A stretch of 64,000 nucleotides of DNA from Diphasiastrum complanatum (GCA_029204225.1 CM055098.1:20092685-20156684), one strand, 5' to 3'. Positions 47,423 to 60,396 are shown, counted from the first letter of the stretch. Numbers and translations are program-made. The notes: generated from the sequence alone by a model not told the origin.

Positions 47423-48152
47423 TATAGGATAGAAGATCTGTTGTGGTAGCCCTCCCACCTGTCAACAAGGGTTAGAACACTGGATAGGTGCCTAATTATG
47501 TAAAGATGCTACTCTTAGATAGTTCTCTACTTTTTCTCTAACTCTATCACCACTAACTCTATACTCTTAGATAGTTCTCTACTTTTTCTCTAACTCTATC
47601 ACCACTAACACTACTCACCCCTAACTCTACTCCACTAAACCAACATTCATCATGATTTTGTGAAGGGAAGAGAGAGTAGAAAAGAGAGAGGGAGAGAAAG
47701 AGAGAAAGAGGGAGAGAGATTTGAGATGGAGATTAGCTCAAATGCTCAATATCATTGCTTATGGAAAAACATTAACTAGCATGAACTAAGAACATAGCAA
47801 ATGGGAAGCAATACATAAATCATCACAAAATCATAAGCAAAGAGTGATTAGCACTTGAGGATGCTTGAGCTCCCAAAATGGCCTAGTCTCCGCCTCTCTA
47901 TTAAGCATGCAAATAGAGTACAAATGGTGTTTTTTTATAAATGGGAAAGGCCCTTGCCCCATAATCCTATTGGCTAATATTCACATTGATTTTATCCATT
48001 CATCTTGGACCCAACTTGATCCAAGGGTCCAACAAAAGTACATTAGAAATCACAAGATTCATTTGAGTTCAAAATTGGACCCAACTCTAAAAAAGTAAAC
48101 TTTAAGTTCTAACTTGACTTTGGGCCTCAAGTTTTATTTTAATTACAAAGGG
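47423..48152 (-). repeat. Gypsy 5' LTR, truncated at its start
   Basis: This is the inverted copy of the LTR at 50422-51218, matching from GGGCC to the CAGATCTTC end, and it lacks about 140 bp of the LTR start. It carries its own 52-bp tandem duplication (47511-47562 and 47563-47614) that the other copy lacks. Confidence 0.85.
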
Positions 48153-48479
48153 CCGGTTTTAGTTTCGAGTGAGTTGGTCAGTGTCTCGCTCGTTGGTAGC
48201 CGGATGGCTCAGTTCAGTCGCTGTGTTCTGCTTGTTGGCAGACTTTCATGCACAATTATTCTCTCTATTTTCGTCTCTCTATATTCTTCTACTTCGTGTT
48301 GATCCAGAATGTTATTTATCTCCAGTGCGTGGTGTTTACAAGATAGTTAAACAGAGAATTACAAGACAAGTCTATGCTAATCAACTAGTTAGTTATTGTC
48401 TGTTATCGTTAACTCTTTCAGCTGAGTGTGAGGTACAAGACTCGACGCTCGTCGAGCTGCCAGTTGGCGGCTCAAATTG

Positions 48480-48605
48480 CTATCTTTCGTTTCGTGTCTC
48501 TTTGTTTCGTTTCGTGGTCATCAGGGTCGAATCTCGAATACTTTCCTTTCGACCTTCGGGGTATGTTCGCCCTTCAAACTTCGCTTCGTTTCGCTTCGTC
48601 ACCTT
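48480..48605 (-). repeat. CGAAA-rich tract after RNase H
   Basis: On the minus strand this is a purine-rich string of CGAAA, CGAAG and ACGAAAC repeats, unusual for the window. It holds the same position as the tract at 11990-12190 in the other copia. Confidence 0.7.
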
Positions 48606-49440
48606 CGTGACAAAGTTGCAGGAGTTCACAATTTCAGACACTCCCTCTTGAACCTTGCAACTTTTTATATTTAATCCAATTGTCTTTCTTCGCCTTGCAA
48701 AGAGTGGTTTGTCGAGCAGCTTCGTGAGTAGATTTGCAATCACATCTTTAGACTTTATGTACTGAATCTTGAGCTCTCCTTTCGAGACCAAGTCTTGAAT
48801 GTGATGGTACTTCAGAGGTATATGTTTTGTCTTTGAATGGAAAACAAGATCTTGAGACAGATGTATGGCACTTTGAGAATCCATCATCATCGTGCATGGT
48901 TCTCCTTGTGGTATGCCAATTGCCTCCAACATCATCCGCAACCATACCACCTCGTTTGCCATCTTTGAAGCTGTGACATATTCAGCTTCGCATGAGGATT
49001 GGGCCACCAAAAGTTTGCTTTTTGCAGGTCTAGCTGATTGCTGTTTCGCACGCAATTGAACATCCTCTTGTCACGGACTTGCTGTCGTCTTTGCAGCTTG
49101 CCCAACTTGCATCATTGTTGTGGTGCAACTCAAATCCCTTGCCTTCTTTGTCTACTTTGTAGGTTAATCCGATGCTTTGGGTACCCTTCAGATATTGCAG
49201 GATTCGTTTCGCCATTTGCCAATGCGCTATGCCAAGATTCGAAGAGAATTGGCTTAAAGCATAGACAGAGAAAGCCAAATCGGGTCTGGTACAGATTGTA
49301 AGGTACATTAGACTACCGATCAAGTTTTGGTAGGGTATATCTTCCATCTTCTGTCTCTCCTCATTTGTTTTTGGACAATCCTGCTTCGTTAGTCTGGCTC
49401 CAACTATCATTGGTGTGGCATTTTCTTTGTAGTCCATCAT
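48600..49440 (-). pseudogene. Copia RNase H
   Basis: The first frame (49440-49030) reads [20 protein letters not shown] and NNDASWASCKDDSKSV. After a shift near 49040 the second frame reads LLVAQSSCEAEYVTASKMAN, MMMDSQSAIHLSQDLVFHSK and TKHIPLKYHHIQDLV, and ends ANLLTKLLDKPLFARRR. The catalytic acidic residues are visible. Confidence 0.9.
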
Positions 49441-49446
49441 TCGATA

Positions 49447-50250
49447 CTACTTCAGCACTTTCTGGGCGTACTCTGACTGACTCAGATGCATTTCTCTTCT
49501 TATCCGATCTCTTCTGATCTCCAACCCAAGGCACTTTGTTGCTTCTCCCAAATCTGTGATTTCATAATTTCTGGAAATCTGACTCTTCATTTCCTTGATT
49601 AGCATCAAGGAGTTTCCTATCATTAGGGAGTCATCCACAAATATAGTCAGAATCACAAAATCTCTTCCTACTTTCTTGATATAGACATTGCAGTCTGGTT
49701 GTGTAGGAGTGAAGTCTAGAGATTTCAGAAGATTGTCGAGCTTCTTGTACCAAGTTCGTGATGCCCGCTTCAGATCATAAATACATCGCTGCAATCGACA
49801 GACAAATTGTCGATTGGTGGGGTCTTCGAATCCTTCAGGCTGCTTCATGAAGATTTTTTTCTCTAGATCTCCGTGGAGAAAGGCTGTCTTAACATCAATC
49901 TGGTGAATTTTCAGATTGTATTGTGTTGCGTATGCAAGGAGCAGTCGAATGCTTGTCATTTTTACCATTGGTGAATACGTGTTAAAATAATCTACGCCGT
50001 ACCTTTGTGTGTAGCCCTTTACGACAAGCCTTGCTTTGTAGCATCCGACAGTGCCATCTGATTTGATTTTCCTTTTGTAGACCCATTTGCAGTCGACGAT
50101 CTTTTTATCTTCGGGCAATGGCTCTAGTGTCCATGCCTTGTTTTGCCTCCTTGATTCGATTTCCTCTGACATTGCCTGCTTCCAGGACTTTGGACAACTT
50201 CTAGATATGTTGTTGGCTCTTCAGTGGAGCCTGGATCGACCAACGATGGA
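49447..50250 (-). pseudogene. Copia reverse transcriptase
   Basis: A frame of about 240 codons is open: VDCKWVYKRKIKSDGTVGCY, YSPMVKMTSIRLLLAYAT, VKTAFLHGDLEKKIFMKQPE, then the active site ILTIFVDDSLMIGNS. The consensus YVDD is FVDD here, and YGLKQ is changed to YDLKR. A stop follows KVLK at 49447. Confidence 0.9.
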
Positions 50251-50421
50251 TCATCGGCGTCCACAAGTCCCTTCACACTAATAAAGAGTTGAAAAATATT
50301 GACAGAAACAACTTCATGGAAGATGTAATGGGCTACCTGATCAACCGGAGGCGAGCCAAGCGATCACTTTATTGAACCGGCAGAGTGCCAAGGGACCGGC
50401 ACTACTTCAGGTAGTGGGTCA

Positions 50422-51218
50422 TGTTGGAGGTATTCCCAACACAATGCGAGCAAATAAATAAATTCAATAATAAATGTATTGCGAGGGCATGGCTTCCTGC
50501 AAGTATAAGTACATGGCCCAATGAGCACACAAGGCGAATGTAAATAGAAATAATAGACTTGGGCCCTTTGTAGTTAAAATAAAACTTGAGGCCCAAAGTC
50601 AAGTTAGAACTTAAAGTTTACTTTTTTAGAGTTGGGTCCAATTTTTTTTCACATGAATCTTGTGATTTCTAATGTACTTTTTGTGGACCCTTGGATCAAG
50701 TTGGGTCCAAGATGAATGGATAGGATCAATGTGAATATTAGCCAATAGGATTTTGGGGCAAGGGCCTTTCCCATTTATAAAAAGGCACTATTTGTACTCT
50801 ATTTGCATGCTTAATAGAGAGGAGGAGACTCTACCATTTGGGAGCTCAAGCATCCTCAAGTGCTAATCACTCTTTGCTTATGATTTTGTGATGATTTGTG
50901 TGTTGTTTCCCATTTGCTATGTTCTTAGTTCATGCTAGTTAATGTTTTTCCATAAGCAATGATATTGAGCATTTGAGCTAACCTCCATCTCAAATCTCTC
51001 TCCCTCTCTCTTTTCTACTCTCTCTTCCCTTCACAAAATCATGATGAATGTTAGTTTAGTGGAGTAGAGTTAGGGGTGAGTAGTGTTAGTGGTGATATAG
51101 TTAGAGAAAAATAGAGAACTATCTAAGAGTAGCATCTTTACATAGTTAGGCACCTATCCAGCGTTTTAACCCTTGTTGACAGGCGGGAGGGCTACCACAA
51201 CAGATCTTCGACCCTACA
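50422..51218 (+). repeat. Complete gypsy LTR (797 bp)
   Basis: It begins TGTTGGAGGTATTCCC and ends GACCCTACA, with TG...CA termini. A TATA-like CCCATTTATAAAAAGGC lies near 50770, as expected for the LTR promoter. The 140 bp before it (50280-50421) look like the end of the element's internal part. It is the reverse partner of 47423-48152 and related to 41298-41690. Confidence 0.85.
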
Positions 51219-52896
51219 GTAATTAATAACCTTATGAGGGCCCAGTCACATTAGTGGAGCTAGTGCATGGGTTAGGACGACTATAGGCATGTGTGGAGTA
51301 TCAAAAGCACTTTTGGGAATATTCTTGGCTTGCATGAGCACATGCACAGGAGAGGCAAAGTCAATATATCCTAGTGGGAACTCACCCTACTACCATTCCA
51401 TAGTGTTGTTTTCATTACCAGTTTCCTCTCTCTACACCTACATCCTGTTTTCCAGAGGCTTGTGCGTTGTCTCCATGAACCTTATAGCTAGTGCGCTGTC
51501 CCACAAGGTGAAAAATCTTTGTTCTCAACCTATACTGCATCTTTGAATATGATTTAAGACTTCACAAAAGTCTAATGGACTATTAGAGATTGTTGGTTAG
51601 GCCTCTTTAGGTGCTTGCATGATGATTTGGTGATTTTGCTACATTCCTCCTAGAAAAAGTGCGACCTCATACGAGTTTTTTGGCCATTCTGTTCTTACAC
51701 GTGTGAAGTCGAGGTGGTAAATAACATGGCAGTCATCTTGAAAATATGCTCTCGCTTTGTACTGTGCTCTACGGTGACCAATTTGGTGCATTGTAGCTCA
51801 AGTTATGGCTATCTGAAGGTTTGCTAATTTGTGAGTAAAAATTGTTGAAAATGCAAATTGTTCTGATGCATGTCTATCTTTTCCCAAATTTTGCATACTG
51901 TGCTTGCGGAGATTGTTTGCATGGTGATTCTGAGTAATTATGACCTGCATAATAAACCTACCATTCTTTTGAGTGGTTACACACATGTGCTTTGACGAAT
52001 ATTTCATAAACCAATAATAATGGCTGACAGATTTTGTAAAACTAGATTTTACGTAAAAAAATCCGTAATGAGGTTTGTAGTTAATGTCATATGCCTAGCA
52101 TGCCAAACTGACATGAAGTTAGTGACTTTAGAAATTTAATAATATATCATTTTTTTTTTCCAATTTCGATTGCCTTTGTACTAGCTACACTTTTTGTCAA
52201 ATTTTTTAAGTTACGTAAAATGTTTAAAAAAAATTAAATTCCAAAAATTTAAAATGTTCAGTTTTTCGAATTATCTATGAAATGAACATAGATCAGTGAT
52301 TTGACCATAACGAGAGTTAGATGTTAAATTTGGCAAAACTAGCTATTGTAATTTAGTCATTTGACTTGTTTGATCTCATGACTATCATATGTACATATTA
52401 GAGGCATGCGTCTTTTTCCATCATTGTACTTATTAGCCCAAAACTCGAGGCTATTCACATGTAGAAGCAATTGCAAAAATTAAGCAAGTTAGTGGAGTAA
52501 ATCATGTTTTTTGATCAAGAGGTGCAAGAGATGGTGACATAATTTGAGGACCTTGATTGAAGTCATGAGTAGGTTAGGTTTAGGGTGAGGATAAGGGTGT
52601 TATAACCCTAATATTAGGTCATACCTGAGCATTATAAATGATGGAGCTTTTCAATGTATTTTGTATCATAAGAAAATTCTAAAATAGTGTTATTTTATGT
52701 CTTCTAATGGCAGCTAGATGTGCTTACATCCCCAAGTACACACAGAGGTAGATAACAAAGATCATGAGAATCCCTATGATGATCTTTGAAATGATGGGGG
52801 AGTCCACATTGAAGAAGAAAAAACCTTTTTGATTGGGCAGTTTTTGTCTCAAATTGTCTACATAATGCAATCAAGAACAAACAAAGGACAACTATA
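51219..52896. other. No recognised feature
   Basis: AT-rich, no long frame. The first 40 bp (AATTAATAACC...GAGGGCCCAG) resemble a string near 36800, which may be shared repeat flank. Confidence 0.4.
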
Positions 52897-54280
52897 TTGG
52901 GGTGCCTCTTGTTTGACCTCACACAACATCAATTGAAGAAAGTCAAGATTTTTTACTTTGATGAGACTGAGACAGACTATGTATCACCACTGAAAACGAA
53001 GCTCATACAACATGTTTTATTACCTCAATATCAAGGGCTAGATTTAGATTCAAAGGAGGAGCAAGAAAGAGATCATAGTGACTCCCAGGAAGCTGACTCC
53101 CAACAGTCAGGCTCACAAGAAGACAAGTCATCTCAGTCACATGGAGGAGATGCAGTAGAGGGTGATGGAGATGATAAAAATCAGGTTCATCAACCTCAGG
53201 ATCAACCCTCAAAAGGTGATAAGATAGTTCTCCCACAAGATCAAGGAGATGCTGGTCCGAAGGATTAAAGTGATAAAGAAAAAAGATGGTGATAAAGACC
53301 AAGCCAATAAGGGCGATGAAGAAAATGATGAAAAAGATAGAGATGCTGGCCAAGATCACAACAGAAAAGATGATGATGATGATGATAATCACACCTATAA
53401 GATTCTTTATCACAAAAACCATCATCACCACAGGACACACCAACAACAACATCTCCACCAACGGATTGGGGGGGTGGGGGGTGGGAGAGAATGTGGATTT
53501 GCCATCAACAGGATCAGCCACATTGCCAACAATAACAGGAGTAGGATCGCCAGCCATGGTCACAAAACCAAAGAAGGAGAAGACAAAGGCTAAGAAGACA
53601 GATGGGTAGTACAAAGAGACTCAATCAAGAGGAGCACCCCAGTCACAGGAGATCCTTCGGGGGAAGTATAAGTATTGGGTAATCAATATTCTCCTTCAGC
53701 CACTCCTACATCCACACCATTCACATTCCCATTAACTAGTCCTCTTGCCACGACACCTGTATCTACTCCCATGCCTATCATATCACCCACACCATCTGAT
53801 GATACCACCACCACCACCCTACCTTCCATCTTTCTATTTTCCACCATCCCACTATTCATCTGACCCATCAAGCCCCTAGCCAATTCACCTTCCAGAACTC
53901 TTTTTCTCCTTCTAACGAAGTACACACCAATGACGCCATCGCCAAAACATAACCAACCACGACCCGATACTGTTGAAGTAAGTCCCAACATTGGACCTTC
54001 CACCCAAATACAATGATGATGAATCCACCCCCTTGGAGACTGATAACTCAAGGTTTGTGCAACCTGCCAATCGAAGCTTCTCCTCTTCTGGTCGAGACAA
54101 GAGTGTCGATGAGACTGGGACATTGACTGGGAGAAGAACTGAGGAAACACCTAGAAGAAAAAGGGAGGATACAAAGAGTGCCAAGGCAATTGATGAATAT
54201 TTGGCAAGACCTCCCAGAAAATTAGAACCTGCCAAGAAACCAGAAGTGAAACCATCCATGACAGATGCAAAGTGACAGAG
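52897..54280 (+). other. Series of charged, low-complexity reading frames, origin unknown
   Basis: Three plus-strand frames follow each other: 52897-53268 (123 codons; Q, D, S and E rich, with QDQ and SQ repeats), 53249-53593 (K, D and H rich, with a GAT run giving DDDDDD and an HHHH string) and 53991-54275 (S, T, R and K rich). They may be one decayed disordered protein. I recognise no family. The hydrophobic minus-strand frame at 53003-53614 is their mirror. Confidence 0.3.
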
Positions 54281-54599
54281 AGAAAAAGGAGAGAAAGACA
54301 CAAGGGAAGCACTCAAACATGCAGGGTTGTGAAGCTATTGGGAGCTCTCCAATTTTGAGGATATCAACCACTTGCGGCAATAGGACATTTTGGTTAAATT
54401 GCGACAATTTGCGGAAAAGAGTTTTTGTGGTAAAGACCAGCAACAATAAGCACTTGGTTTTACGCAAGCGTACGAGGATCTATGCTTTTCCAAGTGACAA
54501 CCGAAGATGCCAATGTGAAGGTGAAGCTATATCATTCAACATGGGTTGCAGTGGGTCTTGCAACACATTAGGGGGAGGATGATGTTGGCTAGTTCTAAA

Positions 54600-57330
54600 G
54601 AATCCTCTAAGATACTGGGCCAAAGCTATCCAAGAGTACATCTCACCTTAGACCGAAGAGGTCTCTGAAGAAAGAGAGAGAAATAAATACCATTCCACAT
54701 TGCAAAGTTTGATATGAATATGTATTGATTTGGATAGATAGATCAACAAGCATAGTGGAGCTCTTGCCTAATGAAGTTAGGTTGGAAGGCGAGTTGAAAT
54801 AGCAAGTTCAGCAATCTCAAATCATTTTCTGGTTTATTAAACATCCTCATTTCTTAGTTTTTCAAGACCTTTCTCATGGTTCAAATTTTACTTTTGAGTT
54901 TTTTTTTTTTGGTGACTAATGCTAAATCGATTGAAGTATAGGCTTAATAAATCAGAGTTACACCCATAGAAGAGATGTAAATGGAGTAAGATCTTCAAAA
55001 TGAGCACGCTCAAAAGACTAAATTTGATCATTTTATGATAATTTAATATCTCATATCACATATGTACATTAATTATCCAGGATAAGATGGTGGAATATAA
55101 ATATTCAAGATAGTGTGGTCACTTCTTGAAGCATTTAATCCTTAGAATGTAGTGCATTCTACACATTATGCCTTTTAATTGTAGACATATACAAGTCTTT
55201 ACCATGTAGAATAGTCTATAAATAATGCCTTACAAGTTTGCATACTATCTTGAAATTACAAGTTCAAATGTTCATTGTAAACTAGAAGGTTTGACATTTT
55301 ATGTACCCTAACAAAGTTTCTTCTAGGTTGAAAGGCTTTAAAACCTTGCAACCAAGTATACACAACAAGATGGTTCTCAATCATCTACATGTATACTAAA
55401 CCAGAAAAGTGGTAAGAGAATAGAGGTGAGGCTAAATCTAAGGGCCTATACAATCTAGTCCTTGTTCCAAGATTGGAACTTTCAAGTTGTTTACTCTTCT
55501 CATAGCTCTCAGTTGCCATTCTTTAAGGCACTTGAATTCATATTAGAATTACCATTATAGACTATTCATCAATCTGTAGAAAGAGAGCTATAACTTACAT
55601 ACAAGATCTCTTTTTCTTTTACTATTACAAATGATTGAAATCTTAAGAACTGATCACAAGACAAATTTCAAAGTGTCCTTTCCATTTCTAACTAGTTTTA
55701 GCTCATTTTGTTTGTCAAAGTTTTACTAGAAACCTATACTATTCACTCGATAGATGATCAGTCATTCACAAAGGATTGTTTCTATAATAATCTATGGTTG
55801 TATCTTGCATACCCATTTTATCAATTGGAATGAAGGGCATGCAATGGGTCACAATGAAATTGGAAAACAATTGAGCAATATGTATTTCCAATTGTCACAC
55901 TTCAATGCCAATTATGAAACTAGTATACAAAACCTTAGCCAATTAATCCTGATAGCATAATGACACACAAAGGATCCATGTGGCTAAAAGGTTTGAAATT
56001 GGTCCTAAACTTGGACATGATGTTGAGGCAAAAGTCGTGTCCTAAATAATTCATGAAAGAGATGGATTTGTACAAAACAACAAATATCATTATATGCATG
56101 AAATGTCAATAACCAAAAAAATGTTCGAAGTATAAATTAGATGTGGAAGTGAGAATATGAGCAATTGGTAAATAAAAATCGATGGAATTTTTGTCAGAGC
56201 ACTCCATGGGATTGAGAAGTTTGGTGGCAAAAATATTATGAATAAGGGAAACCAAAATATATACTAACCTAGTTAAGGGGCAAGAAAATGAAAAATAAGA
56301 TTCACCATCCCTTTCCTAATCTTATTTTGAAATAAAAATGGATCATGTCAATGCATAGTCATTGAGTTAAAAACTTCTTAAGTACATCTATCACATGATA
56401 TGTGATCCTCTTGAAAACGATGGGTCATAAAATACCATTTCTAGAAGTTGATTTTTTGCGACTTTAGTGACAAAGAATCTTCGTTCTCTTATTCAATTTT
56501 TTAGAGTACATTTTTTGATTAAAATACATATAGTTGATATCACAAATATACAATCTACGCATACATTGTGCTAGCAAAATATTTTGAATGTTGGAATATT
56601 CCAATGTCCATTTGTTTCAATTTTATTATAGGATGCAACTCAAGGTACTTTGATCTCAAATGTTATAATAGTAGGTGATATAGAATTAGTATTTAATAAA
56701 TCATTGTTACATAAAGTCATCATCACCTAACCTTGACATTTTCTTACTATTTGTGAGGACTTCATAAAGATTTTTATACATAAACCAAATGTTCATTTAG
56801 GCAATTATTTCTTTTCCTACTTTATCTATTAATGATTACAATAAAAATAATCATGATCAATATGTTTAAAAACTACATAACTTTGTTGATTTCAAGATAT
56901 GAGACACTAGTTTTTCTTTTGGTAGAATCGTAGCAAAGTGATTGTTTTGAACAAAGAAATGTACTCACCACAAATCCACAAGAAAAGGACCATTTATAAG
57001 AGTAAAAAAACTAGTAAATTACGAGGGGAATAAGCCTCAATCAATGTCTTTTAAATAATGCTTACAACACTTGAAGTTCTTAGCCTTGTTGTCTATGTGT
57101 AGCTTCACAAATTGCAAATTACGGAGACAAGTGGTCTTTAAGTAGCAATGTCATCCATGACTTAAAACAAGAGAGAGAAATTTAGTTTCATATTGATAAG
57201 AATAAGCTTCAACACAATGTCATTGGTTGAATCAACACATATCAACACACTTATTTTGGAATCACAAGAGAACTCTCTTTTGATGTCTTGTACATGAGGA
57301 CCAAATCTCCTTTTTTGAGATCTTTCTTAT
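54600..57330. other. No recognised gene
   Basis: Strongly AT-rich, with frames under 70 codons and no motif I can support. Confidence 0.5.
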
Positions 57331-57341
57331 GAAGATGACAA

Positions 57342-58500
57342 TCATGCCAAGCCTTGTAACATGCTTTTTTTTGTAGCAAGAGCATGGACCTCTAACAAGC
57401 GTGTTTTGCACAACTTGTGTAGAGCTTCGTGACGAAGCTGGAGCGATCTTGTATCACCCAATCGTTGCACTATGGCAATGCAAAGAGATGGGATGAGAAA
57501 TTCCACCGACATGATTGCATCTTGGCCATACACCAGTTGGAATGGAGTTTGTTCGATGCTACCTTTGTATGCAGTTCTGAAAGCCCATAGAGCAGCGTGT
57601 AGCTTGTGCTCCCAATCTGATCTGCTTGCTTCCACGGTCTTTGTTAAACTGATGCACAAAATATTGTTAGAAGATTCAGCTTTGGCCATTGCCTTGCAGA
57701 TAGTTAGGCATGCTAAATTGATGGATCACGAAGAACTCGTCTAATATGACCTTGATGGCCTCATTGACAAAGTGAGTTTCCTGATCGCTGACTATCTCCA
57801 CTGGGCATCCAAAGCGCACAATGATATTCTCGTAAAGGAACTTTGCAGTGGACCTAGCATCTTCTATGCGCACTGATTTGACTTCAACCCACTTTGTGAG
57901 ATAATCTGTTAGCCACGATGATATATCAGGCTTGGGTACTGCGAGCGGCTGGTTGCTTCTAACATTCCTGAAGCTGATGTCGAAGCTTTTTTCAGATGAC
58001 CCTTGAGCATGCGATTCAACAACTATATTCTTTTCTCTTAAATCCTTGTTGGTTGCTGCTGCTTCTTTGCTCCTTGCCTTCTCTTGAGGTTCTTTGACAT
58101 TCGCCACATGGTTCTGAATGTCTTCATCCACTATTGCTATAGCCTCTTCGGGTAAATCGCTCCACTTGATCACCTGATTGTATCTTTGCTTTTGTTGATT
58201 TTTTTTAGTGTAGGTGCTTTCGGTGGTGGTGTCTTGGAGACTTTAGCATGTGGATATTTTTGAGGTGGTTGAGCTGGTATGCGTTGAACTCCATAATGCA
58301 TAGGATCCATGTGGTGTAGGATTTGCTTATCTGTCAGCTCAACTCTCTCGTCGTAGGACAATGCATGTTTCCAAGGAACTAAATCATCTTCAATAGGTTC
58401 CGGTGACAACCATGCTACGTTTATCATGTTCACTCTGTAGGAGATTGGTGTGTCCAGGGTGAATCCTCGTGGTGGTGATTCGTTGCATGTCACTATGGAA
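57342..58500 (-). pseudogene. Ty3/gypsy integrase and upstream fragment
   Basis: The minus strand reads DYLTKWVEVKSVRIEDARS, FLYENIIVRFGCPVEIVSDQ, and after a frameshift at about 57680 AESSNNILCISLTKTVEAS, SDWEHKLHAALWAFRTAY and TPFQLVYGQDAIM. The integrase catalytic residues sit in DYLTKW, SDQ and AESSN. The part before it (58493-57950) is charged, has proline runs, and does not look like normal RT or RNase H, so a deletion is likely. Confidence 0.85.
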
Positions 58501-58744
58501 CACTTACAACCATTTCATGTGATGTGCCATGAGTTTCTACAAGCCTATTGTTGACATTTCTATGTCTACATTCTATATGCAAGTTGTATATTACCAACTA
58601 GACTTGAAGAACCCATATAGCTCGAGTTTCTTCTAGGCCAAATTTGGCATTTACAATATGGAACATCATATACACATAGGAAAAACTTTTCCAAAAGCCT
58701 AAAGTCAAGATAGATGATTTTTCATTTTTCAACAAAAATTTGTC

Positions 58745-58954
58745 ATTACATTTGTGGTGATGGACATTCCTGAAACACCCACTGCCTATCGAATTTTGTT
58801 GGGACAACCCTGGTTACGAGTTGCGCAAGTAGTTCATGATTGGGGGACCCGCAAAATCACATTGGAGAACAGAGAGCAGGTAGTAAAGGTGGATCCCTCC
58901 ACATGGGCGGTGAAGCCTATACCACCCAAAGCTGATGACACATCTTCACAATAG
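58745..58954 (+). pseudogene. Ty3/gypsy protease-region fragment
   Basis: The plus-strand frame reads MDIPETPTAYRILLGQPWLR and then VAQVVHDWGTRKITLENREQ, typical of the segment just after the gypsy aspartic protease. It lies in the opposite direction to the integrase fragment next to it, so the two come from different insertions or an inversion. Confidence 0.75.
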
Positions 58955-59600
58955 ACCATAGTATTGATCACCTGAAAGCTTCAACGGGTGTTCATTATGA
59001 TTCACAAACTGATACCGTTTTGTGGACAGATGCATTGGCAACAATTGATTGTATGGTTGGGCATACATGTCATCCCGATCCAGATTCTGACACATGCACA
59101 AAGTGAATTGGACACATGCATGATGATTTTGTACAATTCTAGTTGAAAATTTGACACTTGGTAAAAGTAGGCCATGCATGTAAAGTGACAAATGTCACTA
59201 GTTCTCTAGTTCTCACTTTTAGATGTGGATGAAAGTTGGAGAGTGATGGTTCTACCTCGAGCTACTCCAAACTCCATAAATATGTGTAGATTCTCTCATA
59301 TTTTTTGATGAAGAACCAAGCTTTGAAGCTAATCCATGTCAATTTGGATCTACACTATTGTTTGCTTGAATTTTGCTCTCTCTTTCTCTCTCTAACTCGA
59401 GTAGAGGCTTATGCTAATGCATTAAATTCTTGAACTTCTTCTCATTTGTTTTTCAAAGCAATCATTCTTTGATTCTTAGCATGCTAGATTGTGATTTAGC
59501 CATAAAATTTTGTACTAGATCTTGGCATTCAATCTAGAATCAATTTATGTGTTAAACACAAAGCTTAACAAAATCATTCACACTTGAGGATTATTCCCCA
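58955..59600 (+). other. Non-coding; probably holds the copia 5' LTR
   Basis: The LTR of the copia whose primer site lies at 59629 must lie here and end at 59628. I could not fix its start, as no partner LTR is present. Confidence 0.45.
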
Positions 59601-59628
59601 CACGTGTGAGCTTGCTGGAATTTTATCA

Positions 59629-59641
59629 TGGTATCAGAGCC
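59629..59641 (+). other. Copia primer binding site
   Basis: TGGTATCAGAGCC, a perfect match to the usual tRNA-Met complement of plant copia elements, follows a CA that ends the LTR. Confidence 0.9.
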
Positions 59642-60396
59642 AAATTAAGCTTTGCATGCTATTATCTCTGTTTGTGTAAGAATTTGTGAGCCCAATTCAA
59701 GCAAAAAAGTTGTTTATCACTTTTCTTTACCTTTTCTTGAAATGTGTTTGGATCAAAGAGGATAGAAACTAGATTTTCATATCAGAATTGACATTGTACG
59801 GAATTCTGGAATTCTGCACATGTGAAAATTAGAGATTTTCAGACCTCTTTATTTCCTTCATAATTGGTCCAAAGATATTGATGTTATAGCTTGATGGAAA
59901 GTTATAAGGTGTACTTTCCATTGCAATTGATCTCAAATCAATTTGATGTATCTACCAAGTGTTATAAGATCTTAAAGAGGGTAGGGAGAGGTCCGAAATC
60001 CGAGTGAGCGCTTTTTTGATTTGATTCAATTTAGCTTAATCACAATCCATTGTTTTTAGTAATCAACACAAGAAACTTGAGATCGAGACATAGTTTGGAG
60101 CAATTGAACACTTTAAGCCTTCTTTGAATCAATAGTGTTTTCTTTTGTAGCATCTAACATGTGCCAAAAGTAGAATCAAAACTTGTCTATTCTCCTCAAT
60201 TCATTTTCAGAGATTGATCTAGATTGTCTTGTTTTGTGGAATATTTGAGATCTATCTCAAATACAGTTGCAAGTTTTTCACATAGGATTGATAGCACACT
60301 CTTGAAAATTCCTATAGTGAAAGAGAGTAGCAACATCAGGTCTGTTTGGAACAAGCTCAAACATATAATTGTCCAATAACAAGAAGTCTTCACAAT

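Larger units (their letters stand above)
45170..48152 (-). mobile_element. Ty3/gypsy 5' part: LTR, primer site, leader, gag
   Basis: Read on the minus strand: a 5' LTR truncated at its start (48152-47423), a primer binding site (47421-47404), a long leader with a five-unit repeat (47110-46430), then gag (46070-45745). The pol genes are absent and the left edge meets the copia near 45150. The primer site type (TGGCGCCGATGCCGGG) is used by Tat/Athila-like gypsy elements, which also have long leaders. Confidence 0.82.
48153..50275 (-). mobile_element. Ty1/copia element, RT and RNase H part
   Basis: The minus-strand copia begins inside the integrase-RT linker (TEEPTTYLEVVQSPGSRQ, about 50240) and runs through RT and RNase H to a CGAAA-rich tract and a possible 3' LTR (48470-48153). 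Both ends meet gypsy LTR sequence of opposite orientation. The lineage resembles the plus-strand copia at 9.03-12.25 kb. Confidence 0.88.

Noticed and set aside
53003-53614. A 203-codon hydrophobic minus-strand frame that looks like a membrane protein
   Set aside because: It is the mirror of the charged low-complexity plus-strand frames. GAT and AAG runs read backwards give I, V, F and L. There is no motif.
55754-55960. Frame with slight likeness to a pentatricopeptide repeat (EIGKQLSNMYFQ)
   Set aside because: There is only one loose match, with no 35-residue periodicity before or after it and stops on both sides.
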